A stretch of DNA of 49,944 nt from Gemmatimonadota bacterium (lineage in GTDB: Bacteria > Latescibacterota > UBA2968 > UBA8231): the NCBI GenBank assembly GCA_002712305.1, contig PATE01000141.1, forward strand, positions 1 to 49,944, given 5' to 3'. The position numbers and the translations under genes were made by a program. The notes below the pieces were generated by a model. The model was not told the DNA's origin and did no database searches. It saw only the letters and a list, made by a program, of their open reading frames with translations. Within the stretch, counting starts at the first letter, position 1. Every line of letters starts with the position of its first letter. This document shows positions 19,804 through 28,071 of this stretch, one piece after another.

Positions 19804-20421
19804 GCTCTGGGCGAGGGTTTCGGCTCGTTCCAGATCCTGATCCGTATTGACATTCATCAACAAGCCGCCTTCGTCAAACCTCGCCCATTTCGAGCGGGGC
19901 ACGACGTGTACGTCGTCGAGGGCGAAGATGAAGTCGTGAGCCCTGAATCGCCCGGCCTCGACACAGTCCCGCAGAGGTGATTCACATCTACGATGGAAAA
20001 CGGAACACAGCGGATGCAGGTGGTCTCCATCGCCGGGCACCACGACCGTGGCCTGAGTGGCCTGGGACAGGAGCCAGGCAAGAAAGGATTCGGTGAGAAA
20101 GGGCAGATCGCAGGCCAGCAGAAGGATCCGATCACAGTCTGTGTGCGCCAGACTCGTGGTGAGGGCACCCAGAGGCCCCACATCGGGTTGGTCGTCGACC
20201 AGTTGAGGTAGCCCCGTCCGATTCAGAGCCGAGGCCAGCGCGGGCACGGGGTCGGCGGCGCGCCCGAGCCACATTGGATGTTTCAGAGGAGAAGCGGCGT
20301 CAATGACTCGCTGTAGAAGGGGGCGCCCATCAACGGTCAGACACCCCTTGGGGCGGCCATCGAACCGGCGGCTACGACCGCCTGCCAGGATGGCAATGCC
20401 CAACGACTGCTGATCGCTCAT
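19798..20421 (-). CDS. MobA-like nucleotidyltransferase
   Basis: 207-residue GT-A-fold nucleotidyltransferase of the MobA family, which normally transfers GMP from GTP to molybdenum cofactor. The nucleotide loop AILAGGRSRRF with the downstream lysine (RPKG) starts at residue 10. DDQPDVGPLGAL, ACDLPFLTE (metal-binding Asp) and the C-terminal NVNTDQDL are all typical of MobA. The start at 20421 is chosen because it begins at the family-typical position and lies 16 bases after larB; the longer frame to 20496 would overlap larB. Being directly behind larB on the same strand, it could serve molybdenum cofactor or act on another nucleotide cofactor. No other moa/moe genes are nearby. Specificity is unproven, so no gene symbol is given. 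Confidence 0.8.
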   Translation of the reverse strand: MSDQQSLGIAILAGGRSRRFDGRPKGCLTVDGRPLLQRVIDAASPLKHPMWLGRAADPVPALASALNRTGLPQLVDDQPDVGPLGALTTSLAHTDCDRILLLACDLPFLTESFLAWLLSQATQATVVVPGDGDHLHPLCSVFHRRCESPLRDCVEAGRFRAHDFIFALDDVHVVPRSKWARFDEGGLLMNVNTDQDLERAETLAQSL

Positions 20422-20437
20422 CGGTTGAGGCGAACCG

Positions 20438-21205
20438 CTAACTGCTGTTGTCGAGGCTGCGATTGTTGATGAGTGCCGCCGCGTAACCGGCGCCATAGCC
20501 GTTGTCGATGTTACATGTCAGCACGCCCGAGGCGCAGGAGTTGAGCATCGTCAGCAGGGCCGACAGCCCACCAAAGCTCGCCCCGTAGCCGACACTGGTT
20601 GGCACGGCGATCACGGGTGCGTCCACGAGCCCTCCCACAACAGAAGCAAGGGCTCCTTCCATCCCCGCCACCACGACGATCACTCGAGCCTCGGTCAGAC
20701 GTTCCCGATAGGCCAGGAGTCTGTGGATACCGGCAACCCCGACGTCGAAGATTCCCTCCGTCTTGGCACCCATCGTTGACGAGGTGACCACGGCCTCCTG
20801 TGCAACCGGCAGGTCAGATGTGCCGGCGCTCACGACGAGGACCAATCCACGCGGATCCGGTCGATTCTCGTCCGGCCAGATCACGACCGTCCGCGCCACC
20901 TCATCATGGTCGGCTGCAGGGAATCGGTCGACGAGGGAGGCGGCGGTGTCCTCTTCAACACGTGTTGCGAGCACGACCGACTCAGCAGCAGCCAGTCGCT
21001 GAGCGATGGCCACAACCTGTGCCGGTGTCTTGCCCTGGCAGAAGATGGTTTCGGGATACCCCGTCCTCAGGGCTCGGTGGTGATCCACTCGTGCAAAACC
21101 GAGGTCCTCAAAGGGCAGAGTACGCAGCTGCGCCAGCGCGTCCTGGGGAGCAACATTGCCGTCCGCGACGGCCTGCAGCATCTGTTCGAGTCGAGTTGTG
21201 TCCAT
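20438..21205 (-). CDS. larB: LarB, pyridinium-3,5-biscarboxylic acid mononucleotide synthase
   Basis: Cytoplasmic AIR-carboxylase-related enzyme that carboxylates nicotinic acid adenine dinucleotide and releases AMP, the first step to the nickel-pincer nucleotide (NPN) cofactor of lactate racemase LarA. The N-terminal signature is FARVDHHRALRTGYPET. The PurE-like domain has VVSAGTSDLPVAQEA, DVGVAGIHRLL, VVAGMEGALASVVGG, VPTSVGYGASFGG and the ending NSCASGVLTCNIDNGYGAG. Length is 255 residues, usual. The initiation site has only weak Shine-Dalgarno similarity. It forms a two-gene unit with the mobA-like gene. larC and larE are not in the window, but larA is at 44242, so the cofactor has at least one client. 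Confidence 0.9.
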   Translation of the reverse strand: MDTTRLEQMLQAVADGNVAPQDALAQLRTLPFEDLGFARVDHHRALRTGYPETIFCQGKTPAQVVAIAQRLAAAESVVLATRVEEDTAASLVDRFPAADHDEVARTVVIWPDENRPDPRGLVLVVSAGTSDLPVAQEAVVTSSTMGAKTEGIFDVGVAGIHRLLAYRERLTEARVIVVVAGMEGALASVVGGLVDAPVIAVPTSVGYGASFGGLSALLTMLNSCASGVLTCNIDNGYGAGYAAALINNRSLDNSS

Positions 21206-21508
21206 CAGTCTTCGATGTTCTCAGGAATCTGTGGCCCCTTTGCCTTTGTGAATCCCGGCATCAGGAATCTACAACCCTGGAATCTGGGGTATGGGGAATC
21301 CTTGCGCCATCCCACCGGCAACGGTTTCCACCGTCTCGTGATATCCAGGATACGTGTGAATCCACAAGTGGCACATAAACAATACGTTAGGATGTTCGTT
21401 TTGATTCGGCACAGGCGTTGCTTTTGTCAGCATCGTCCTCTCTGAGGAGACCGCCTTCTGCTTAAGTGAGTCACCGTTACTCGAAATCACCGAATGAGGT
21501 CTGCTACA
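21206..21508. other. Divergent intergenic region, larB to small membrane protein
   Basis: 303 bases without a convincing gene. TCAGGAATCT occurs exactly twice (21221-21230 and 21261-21270), and GGAATC recurs near 21280 and 21295. No paired -35/-10 elements or hairpin with a T run were found on either strand. A TACAAT hexamer at 21504-21509 overlaps the downstream start and is probably fortuitous. Confidence 0.5.
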
Positions 21509-21922
21509 ATGGGTGTGGAACACATCTTCCTGGCGTCTCTGCTGTTGGCCGTTCCCATCAGTGCTCGCTACATCACCGCATTTCAGATGCGGACCCTGCA
21601 GGATCGTCTCCGGCATCGAGAGCGGGAGATCGAGACCATGTTGGCCCACTTGCGGGGGATGCGGCAAGAGGAACTCATCACCCGACGGGCATCCCATCAG
21701 GTACACGATCAACGTCGCTGGGCAGATACGCGTCGGCAGATCATGGCGATGGAACTGGAACGCGTCCGACAGCCGGCGGCTCCGGTGGCGCCAGAGCCCG
21801 AAGACGTGCCGAGTTTCGAGCCGGAGATTCCACCCGAGTGGACGGCGGAAGGACTGCGTCCATCCGCCGGATCACCTGACGCGGCCTGGGTCTCAGCGGC
21901 AGCAGCGGAAGCCGAAGTTTGA
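21509..21922 (+). CDS. Small membrane-anchored coiled-coil protein, unknown function
   Basis: 137 residues. A short hydrophobic N-terminal segment (about residues 4-16, FLASLLLAVPISA) is followed by a basic, strongly helical heptad region to about residue 80 (MRTLQDRLRHRE, IETMLAHLRGMRQEE). The C-terminus is proline-, alanine- and glutamate-rich (PVAPEPEDVPSFEPEIPPE). The ATG at 21509 is preferred because TGAGG lies about 9 bases upstream; an ATG five codons earlier has none. Competing frames at 21466 and 21513 give Arg/Cys-rich nonsense. Its last 10 codons overlap the 3' end of the convergent lipoprotein gene. The family is not recognised. The layout resembles small inner-membrane scaffolding proteins, which is only an analogy. 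Confidence 0.6.
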   Translation: MGVEHIFLASLLLAVPISARYITAFQMRTLQDRLRHREREIETMLAHLRGMRQEELITRRASHQVHDQRRWADTRRQIMAMELERVRQPAAPVAPEPEDVPSFEPEIPPEWTAEGLRPSAGSPDAAWVSAAAAEAEV

Positions 21923-23161
21923 TTGGCCGTAGCCAAGCTCGGCATTTGGCAGACTCAGCAGACTATCGACCACGGCGGGATCGCTGATGTCGAGGTCGAT
22001 CGCTGGGGGCAGGGCCGCCATGGATGAGATCTCCTCACAGACTGTAAGAAACTGGACACTCGACAGCTGGAAGGCTCCTACCCGGTCACCGAACAGATTG
22101 ATGTCCATCAGCCACTCGAAGGCATTGCCCGTCAGATCGTAGACTCCGATCTCCGGGTGAGAGCAGTTGGGCATGCTCCCCGAGGGGGCAACCACTTCCG
22201 ACTGCGGATCATCCCCCGCCAGATCGGACCCCTCCGTGTTACAGAAACGCAGACCGAATCGCTCGGGCAACACCTGAGGATCGTCTGTCGACGAGTAGGG
22301 GAGTCCTTCGGGCCCGGCACACGCATCTTTCCATTCCGCTGACGAACACAGCCGCATTCCCTTCTCTTCGCACAACGCTAACGCTTCGAACCAGTTTGCC
22401 CCGATCAGGGGCGGTTCACCTCGCCGATTCGGATACTCGTACACATCCATCTCGAAACTCACCGTAGTGCCGTCTGCCAACTGTCGTTCGAGGGTCACCG
22501 TTCCCCCATCGGGTGGTTCCTCAGCTTCCATCACAACCTGGATTTGTTGCACAAGCGTATCGCTGCCGTCTGTGAGTGACAGAAGAACCTGGGCGGTGGT
22601 CGGCACGAGAGGGCTCAGTTGCACCTGCGACTGGCCGTCTGACTCGTTGAGGACAGAAAACCCGACGCGATCGCCCTCGAGAAACTCCCACTCGAAAGTC
22701 AGGGGATCGCCGTCTTCGTCGGTGGCTGAGGCACCCAACACGACCTGAGACTCTCGAAATGAAACGGTCGTATCAGCGACGACCGTCAACACAGGTCGTC
22801 GCTGAATGACCTCGATGAGGAAGTTCTCAACGAGGTCTTCCGTATCCGGCTGATGATCGGTGATGGTCACGGTGATGAGGAACGTCTCTGAATTCCCCTG
22901 GATCTTCTCCGGCGCTCGCCAATCGGTGATGTTGGACGCCGAATCGGTGAAGGTCCCGGCGCCGAAGGCCGACCACAGATAGCCCAGCGGGTCGTCGTCA
23001 TTGTCTGACGCAGACACCTGAAAACTGACACGACCACCGCGAGCTACACGCAGGGTATCGGCCGTGCTCACCTCCAAGCGGGGCGGTTCGTTGGGCAGCT
23101 CCTGATTGAAGAGACTGCAGCCGGCTGCAAGGGCGGCCAGCAACCACAACAAACGATTCAA
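21893..23161 (-). CDS. Lipoprotein with Ig/cadherin-like repeats and a formylglycine-enzyme fold
   Basis: 422-residue exported lipoprotein. The signal sequence ends in the lipobox LAAGC (Cys15). About residues 28-130 and 130-215 form two beta-sandwich repeats of the PKD/cadherin kind (VSASDNDDDPLGYLWS, GASATDEDGDPLTFEWEF). The C-terminal half is an FGE-sulfatase (SUMF1) domain with NWFEALALCEEKGMRLCSSAEW, YDLTGNAFEWLMD and the terminal GFRCCR. In this superfamily such domains either make formylglycine in sulfatases or bind ligands at the surface; most lipoprotein-borne ones are not shown to be enzymes. No sulfatase gene is nearby. The stop overlaps the convergent coiled-coil gene by 30 bases. 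It lies 115 bases downstream of parB, with no promoter evident. Confidence 0.85.
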   Translation of the reverse strand: MNRLLWLLAALAAGCSLFNQELPNEPPRLEVSTADTLRVARGGRVSFQVSASDNDDDPLGYLWSAFGAGTFTDSASNITDWRAPEKIQGNSETFLITVTITDHQPDTEDLVENFLIEVIQRRPVLTVVADTTVSFRESQVVLGASATDEDGDPLTFEWEFLEGDRVGFSVLNESDGQSQVQLSPLVPTTAQVLLSLTDGSDTLVQQIQVVMEAEEPPDGGTVTLERQLADGTTVSFEMDVYEYPNRRGEPPLIGANWFEALALCEEKGMRLCSSAEWKDACAGPEGLPYSSTDDPQVLPERFGLRFCNTEGSDLAGDDPQSEVVAPSGSMPNCSHPEIGVYDLTGNAFEWLMDINLFGDRVGAFQLSSVQFLTVCEEISSMAALPPAIDLDISDPAVVDSLLSLPNAELGYGQSNFGFRCCR

Positions 23162-23276
23162 AGTGGAAGTTCTCTTCGCTGGTGGTGGAGGCGGGTGAGG
23201 GCTGTGGCTACGTCAAGGTAGACGCTGTGTTTAGTGATTCGGATCCCCGGTCGCGAGCGAGTCGGGTCCTTGCAGA

Positions 23277-24149
23277 TCATTCGTCGAGAAGGATCTCGAG
23301 AATCCTCCCGAGGTCATCGTCGTCGTAGAACTCCAGTTCGATGCGGCCCTTCTTGCCACCGCGGTGGATACCCACAGCTGTGGCGAATCGATGACGCAGT
23401 TTTTCCTCGTAGGACTGCAGGACGGGGTCTGTGGTCGCAGCCGGGGTCTTGTCCTTTGAAGTGCTTTTTCGTCGGCGACCCTTGCCGTGGGCGCGGACCG
23501 ACTTCTCCAGTTGACGTACGGTCCAACTGTCCTTCATCGCCTGCGTTGCCAGGTCGAGGGCGGCACCCTCGTCGAGGCCAATCAGCGTTCGGGCATGGCC
23601 CATCTGCAGGGCACCGTCGCGCAGCAGCTGGCGAATCGACACGGGCAGTTTCAGCAGCCGCAGTGAATTGGCTACTGTCGAACGGTCTTTTCCGACACGG
23701 GCAGCAATATCGTCCTGACTCAGCATGCACGTCGACATCAGAGACCGATACGCTTCAGCTTCCTCGATGGGGCTCAGATCCTCACGCTGGAGATTCTCAA
23801 CCAGCGCCAGCTCCGTCAATTCCTGAGCGGACTCGATTTCGTGCACGATCGCCGGGATCGACTCGAGTCCGGCAAGGCGAGATGCCCGCAGTCGACGTTC
23901 ACCGGCGATCAGGTGATAACTGTCCGGCGCCGTCCGATTGACAACAATGGGTTGCAGCAGGCCTTTCTCGCGAATCGACCCGGCCAGTTCCTGCAGTCGA
24001 TCCTCATCGAATTCTGTGCGTGGTTGGTGCGGATTGGGCGCAATGTCGTCGACGATCAGATCGATGACCTGCTGCGAGGCCGCTTCGCCCTGAGGATGCT
24101 CGGCGATCAGCGCGTGAATGCCCTTGCCGAGCACTTGGCGTCTAGCCAT
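23277..24149 (-). CDS. parB: Chromosome partitioning protein ParB
   Basis: CTP-dependent DNA clamp that loads at parS and works with ParA in origin segregation. N-terminal ParB/Srx domain: NPHQPRTEFDEDRLQELA, GLLQPIVVN, then the CTP-binding C-motif GERRLRASR and ENLQREDLSPIEEAEAY. Then comes the helix-turn-helix (QDDIAARVGKDRSTVANSLRLL, MGHARTLIGL) and a C-terminal dimerisation domain ending in IELEFYDDDDLGRILEIL. Length is 290 residues, normal. The ATG at 24149 overlaps the parA stop by eight bases, so the pair is translated together. No convincing parS (TGTTTCACGTGAAACA-like) site is seen near the genes. Confidence 0.96.
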   Translation of the reverse strand: MARRQVLGKGIHALIAEHPQGEAASQQVIDLIVDDIAPNPHQPRTEFDEDRLQELAGSIREKGLLQPIVVNRTAPDSYHLIAGERRLRASRLAGLESIPAIVHEIESAQELTELALVENLQREDLSPIEEAEAYRSLMSTCMLSQDDIAARVGKDRSTVANSLRLLKLPVSIRQLLRDGALQMGHARTLIGLDEGAALDLATQAMKDSWTVRQLEKSVRAHGKGRRRKSTSKDKTPAATTDPVLQSYEEKLRHRFATAVGIHRGGKKGRIELEFYDDDDLGRILEILLDE

Positions 24150-24960
24150 GCTGGATGATCTCTCCGGCCAGGCTCATGTAGTTCTGCGCTCCTGGAGATA
24201 CGATGTCGTAGAGCACGATCGGCTGACCGTGACCTGGCGCTTCAGCGAGTCTCACATTTCGACTGATCGATGTCTTATACACCTTGCCGCCGAAGTAGGA
24301 GCGCACTTCGTCGGCGACCTGACGAGACAGATTCAGGCGCTGGTCGAACATGGTGAGCAGGACACCTGCAATCTGCAACTGCTTGTTCAGGTGTCGCTGA
24401 ATCAGACGGATCGTATTCAGAAGCTTTCCGAGGCCTTCGAGCGCGTAGTACTCACACTGAATCGGAATCAGCACCGAGTCGGCTGCCGTGAGCGAGTTCA
24501 ACGTCAGCAGACCAAGCGAAGGGGGACAATCGAGGATGACGTAGTCGTAGTCATCGGCGACCTGTGCCAGGCAGGTCTGCAACTTCTGCTCTCTGGCGAT
24601 CAGATTCACCATCTCTACCTCGGCCCCAGCGAGGTTGATGTGACTGGGGGCGAGGGACAAATGAGGGATCTGCGTCGTCTGGATCACATCTGCCAACTGA
24701 GCGTGGCCGAGCAGTGCGTGATAGACATTACCCTCTTCGACATCGGCAGCCTCGACACCACAACCACTGGTTGCGTTGGCTTGAGGGTCCATGTCGACGA
24801 GAAGGGTTCGCTTCTCAGCTACAGCAAGGCATGCGGCCAGGTTTACAGCGGTCGTGGTCTTGCCAACGCCACCCTTCTGGTTGGCGACGGCGATGATGGC
24901 ATGTTGAGACAGAGCAATCGTCGTCTCAGAAACAGTGGGGGCACCGATGGTCTCGGTCAT
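24142..24960 (-). CDS. parA: Chromosome partitioning ATPase ParA (Soj)
   Basis: Deviant-Walker P-loop ATPase that forms gradients on the nucleoid and pulls ParB-parS complexes. The deviant Walker A KGGVGKT is at about residues 29-35, followed by LLVDMDPQANATSG, Walker B VILDCPPSLGLLTLN, CEYYALEGLGKL, and the DNA-binding-region ISRNVRLAEAPGHGQPI. Length is 272 residues from the ATG at 24960; the frame continues to 25029 but the extension is not family-like. A GAGG sequence lies about 9 bases before the chosen start. The parA-parB order with an eight-base overlap is the usual chromosomal arrangement, although the typical gidA/gidB (mnmG/rsmG) neighbours of the origin region are absent. ppdK lies upstream with a hairpin between. 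Confidence 0.96.
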   Translation of the reverse strand: MTETIGAPTVSETTIALSQHAIIAVANQKGGVGKTTTAVNLAACLAVAEKRTLLVDMDPQANATSGCGVEAADVEEGNVYHALLGHAQLADVIQTTQIPHLSLAPSHINLAGAEVEMVNLIAREQKLQTCLAQVADDYDYVILDCPPSLGLLTLNSLTAADSVLIPIQCEYYALEGLGKLLNTIRLIQRHLNKQLQIAGVLLTMFDQRLNLSRQVADEVRSYFGGKVYKTSISRNVRLAEAPGHGQPIVLYDIVSPGAQNYMSLAGEIIQHG

Positions 24961-24998
24961 TCCACAGGCACCTCTCGGGAGGAGGGAGGGGGGAATGG

Positions 24999-25025
24999 CC
25001 CGTCGGGAAAACCGCTCCCGACGGG
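24999..25025 (-). terminator. Stem-loop after ppdK
   Basis: CCCGTCGGGA (24999-25008) and TCCCGACGGG (25016-25025) form a perfect 10-bp stem with a 7-base loop, starting about 10 bases past the ppdK stop on the minus strand. No T run follows in either direction, so it may be a weak terminator or an mRNA-stabilising hairpin in a ppdK-parA-parB transcript. The 75-base gap holds nothing else recognisable. Confidence 0.5.
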
Positions 25026-25035
25026 GCAACTCAGT

Positions 25036-27678
25036 TTACGATTTAAGTGACGCCTGTGCCGCCGCCAGACGTGCAATGGGCACACGGAAAGGCGAACAGG
25101 ACACGTAGTCAAATCCGACGCCATGGCAAAACTCGATGGAGGATGGATCGCCGCCATGTTCACCACAGATTCCAACCTTCAGGCCCTTACGTGTCTTGCG
25201 TCCACGTTCGGTGCCCATCTGAAGCAACTGACCGGTTCCTTCCTGGTCGAGGGCTTGGAAGGGGTCATCGGGAAGAATGCCCTGTTCCACATAGATCGGC
25301 AAGAATTTGCCCGCATCATCTCGACTGTAACCGAAGGTCAACTGCGTGAGGTCATTTGTGCCGAAACTGAAGAACTCAGCCTCCTGGGCGATCTGATCGG
25401 CAATCAGTGCCGCCCGGGGAATCTCGATCATTGTACCGACAAGATAGGAGACCTTCGTCTTCTTCTTCGCCTGCACTTCGGCGGCCACACGGTTGGTCAT
25501 CGCTTTCAGCATGCCAAGTTCGGCCACCGTGCCTACGAGTGGAATCATGATCTCGGGCAGAGCCTTGATCTTCTTCTTCTTCACGTTGATGGCGGCCTCG
25601 ATGATCGCTTCCACCTGCATTTCGTAAATCTCGGGGAAGGTGATCCCTAAGCGACAACCGCGATGCCCTAGCATGGGGTTGAACTCGTGCAGTGAGTCGA
25701 TCAGCTGTCTCACATTCTGCACGGAGATTCCCATCTTCTGGGCCATCTCCTTCTGCTGTGGCGCTTCGTGGGGAAGAAACTCGTGCAGCGGAGGATCGAG
25801 CAGCCGGATGGTGACAGGCAGCCCATTCATCGCTTTGAAGATGCCCTCGAAATCCCTGCGCTGCATGGGTTTCAGCTTTTTCAAGGCCTTGCGACGACCC
25901 GCCTCGTCCCCGGACAGGATCATCTCCCGCACCGCATCGATCCGATCACCCTCAAAGAACATGTGCTCAGTGCGACAGAGGCCGATGCCTTCGGCGCCGA
26001 ACTTGCGAGCAACATCGGAGTCGTGAGGGGAGTCGGCATTCGTGCGGACTTTCAGTCGGCGCTCTCGATCGGCCCACTTCATCAGCTCGGAGAACTCCTT
26101 GGTGAAGGAGGCCTCCTGTGTGGGCACCTGACCCAGCATCACCTCGCCACTGGACCCATCGATGGACACCCAGTCTCCACGCTTGATGGTCTTGCCGTTG
26201 GCTTTGAACAGATCCTTGCCATAGTCGATGGCAAGAGATCCACAGCCGGCGACACAGCACTTGCCCATTCCGCGAGCGACGACGGCTGCGTGGGACGTCA
26301 TTCCACCACGTGCCGTCAGGATGCCCTGCGCGGCGTGCATGCCCCCAATATCCTCGGGAGACGTCTCGATGCGAACGAGGATCACTCGTTCTCCCTTCGC
26401 CGCCTCCGCTTCAGCCTCTTCGGCATTGAACACGACCTTGCCACTGGCCGCCCCGGGTGAGGCCGGCAATCCGACACCGATCACGTCTCGCTTGGCCTTC
26501 GCGTCAAAGGAGGGATGCAGCAGCTGATCGAGGTCGGCGGGGCTCACCCTCAGCAGCGCTTCCTTTTGCGTAATCAGACGTTCGCGAGCCATGTCGACGG
26601 CGGTCTTGACCGCTGCCGCGGCGGTGCGCTTGCCGCTGCGTGTCTGCAACATCCACAGCTTGCCCTTCTGGATGGTGAATTCGAGATCCTGCATGTCCTT
26701 GTAGTGGCGCTCGAGATTCGCACACACTTTCTCGAACTCAGCGTACACCTTGGGCATCTTGCGCTTGAGTTTCGACACCGGTTCCGGGGTGCGAATTCCG
26801 GCCACCACGTCTTCGCCCTGTGCATTGATGAGGAACTCGCCATAGAGTTCGCGCTTGCCCGTGGAAGGATCACGTGTAAAGGCAACACCCGTGGCGCAGT
26901 CATCACCCATATTGCCATAGACCATGGACTGCACGTTGACGGCTGTACCCCATCCGTGAGGGATGCGCTCCAACTCACGGTAGCGGATCGCACGGGCACC
27001 CTGCCAAGACCCGAAAACGGCGCCTACGGCACCCCACAACTGCTCTTCGGGATCTTCCGGGAAAGGGCGTCTGAGGCGCTTGCGAATCACCGTCTTGAAC
27101 TGCTGACACAGATCCTTCAGATCCTCGGCTGGCAGGTCGCTGTCAATCTCGACGCCACGCTGGTGTTTCTTCTTCTCCAGCAGTGCCTCGAAGGGATCGA
27201 TTTCCTTGCCTTCAGGGCGGAGCCCCATTACGACATCCCCATACATCTGGATAAAGCGGCGATACACGTCATAGGCGAAGCGGGCGTCTCCGCTCAACGC
27301 GATCAGACCTTCAACGATCTGGTCATTGAGTCCCAGATTGAGGACCGTCTCCATCATGCCCGGCATCGACACACGGGCACCTGAGCGCACAGACAGCAAG
27401 AGAGGATTCTTGGGGTCGCCGAAAGTGGCCCCCATCTTCTTTTCTACGGAACGGATCGCCGCAAGAACCTGCGCACGCAACTGAGGCGGGTATTTCTCGC
27501 CGTGGTTGTAGTAATACGTGCAGACATCGGTCGAAATGGTGAACCCCGCTGGTACCGGAAGTCCAAGATTTGACATCTCTGCAAGATTCGCGCCTTTGCC
27601 TCCCAGGAGATTCCTCTGAGTCGCGTCGCCCTCGGTCTTTTGGGCGCCAAAGATGTAAACGTACTTCTGCTTGGCCAT
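25036..27678 (-). CDS. ppdK: Pyruvate, phosphate dikinase
   Basis: Converts pyruvate, ATP and phosphate to phosphoenolpyruvate, AMP and PPi (reversible), for gluconeogenesis or PPi-linked glycolysis in the cytoplasm. The N-terminal ATP-grasp domain has [44 protein letters not shown] and a region with [15 protein letters not shown]. The swivelling phosphohistidine domain has [19 protein letters not shown] near residue 463. The C-terminal TIM barrel has [46 protein letters not shown] and [10 protein letters not shown] with the catalytic Cys. The 880 residues match the bacterial enzyme. The ATG at 27678 begins [11 protein letters not shown], the family start; the 24-codon upstream frame extension is not conserved-looking. 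No PPDK regulatory protein gene is nearby. Confidence 0.97.
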   Translation of the reverse strand: MAKQKYVYIFGAQKTEGDATQRNLLGGKGANLAEMSNLGLPVPAGFTISTDVCTYYYNHGEKYPPQLRAQVLAAIRSVEKKMGATFGDPKNPLLLSVRSGARVSMPGMMETVLNLGLNDQIVEGLIALSGDARFAYDVYRRFIQMYGDVVMGLRPEGKEIDPFEALLEKKKHQRGVEIDSDLPAEDLKDLCQQFKTVIRKRLRRPFPEDPEEQLWGAVGAVFGSWQGARAIRYRELERIPHGWGTAVNVQSMVYGNMGDDCATGVAFTRDPSTGKRELYGEFLINAQGEDVVAGIRTPEPVSKLKRKMPKVYAEFEKVCANLERHYKDMQDLEFTIQKGKLWMLQTRSGKRTAAAAVKTAVDMARERLITQKEALLRVSPADLDQLLHPSFDAKAKRDVIGVGLPASPGAASGKVVFNAEEAEAEAAKGERVILVRIETSPEDIGGMHAAQGILTARGGMTSHAAVVARGMGKCCVAGCGSLAIDYGKDLFKANGKTIKRGDWVSIDGSSGEVMLGQVPTQEASFTKEFSELMKWADRERRLKVRTNADSPHDSDVARKFGAEGIGLCRTEHMFFEGDRIDAVREMILSGDEAGRRKALKKLKPMQRRDFEGIFKAMNGLPVTIRLLDPPLHEFLPHEAPQQKEMAQKMGISVQNVRQLIDSLHEFNPMLGHRGCRLGITFPEIYEMQVEAIIEAAINVKKKKIKALPEIMIPLVGTVAELGMLKAMTNRVAAEVQAKKKTKVSYLVGTMIEIPRAALIADQIAQEAEFFSFGTNDLTQLTFGYSRDDAGKFLPIYVEQGILPDDPFQALDQEGTGQLLQMGTERGRKTRKGLKVGICGEHGGDPSSIEFCHGVGFDYVSCSPFRVPIARLAAAQASLKS

Positions 27679-28071
27679 TATAGTTGCTTCAGCCTCGAAG
27701 TGGAGTGATTTCCAACCATTGCCTCGCCACCGGATTTGGGAGGCCGGCACATCGGAACGTCGCCATTACTCAGCGCAATGGTCGCGATCACGACGGGTCG
27801 GTGAAAGGACAAAAAGTGGGATGTTGGCCGCAGCCAATCCGCTGAGGTTGGTGTGTGGTTGGCACTGCGGGGACGGCTGGGGAATATACCCCCTCCCCAG
27901 AGGGCCAGCAAGACCACGACCGGTCAACCTCAGGACTGAAATGTCAGTCTCACGCGTCTTGCGATCCCGCTGGGAACTGCATAAGAAGACCCTTCGGTGC
28001 TGGGAAACTGCGCGCGATGCCTTCCTTTTCTATATTTGCGCAGCCAATCGACCGACACGGAGGGATTAAAC
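27679..28071. other. Divergent ppdK / TonB-receptor intergenic region with inverted repeats
   Basis: 393 bases without a credible gene. Several perfect inverted repeats occur: TTGGC-CGCA-GCCAA (27824-27837); CTGGGGA and TCCCCAG with a 10-base spacer (27877-27900), overlapping GGGG-AATATA-CCCC (27879-27892); the palindrome GACCGGTC (27918-27925); and GACTGA-AATG-TCAGTC (27934-27949). They could be operators or folded RNA. A TATATTTG at 28031-28038, about 35 bases before the receptor ATG, resembles a -10/-7 element, but no convincing -35 partner is seen. No known riboswitch consensus was recognised. Confidence 0.55.

Noticed and set aside
21466-21932. Two alternative plus-strand frames over the small membrane protein
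   Set aside because: Both translate to Arg/Cys/Trp-rich sequence without structure. The frame starting at 21509 has a hydrophobic segment, heptads and a ribosome site.
27780-28071. Possible cobalamin or other riboswitch before the TonB-dependent receptor
   Set aside because: No B12 box or other conserved riboswitch core was found; only isolated hairpins are visible, so these are reported as inverted repeats instead.
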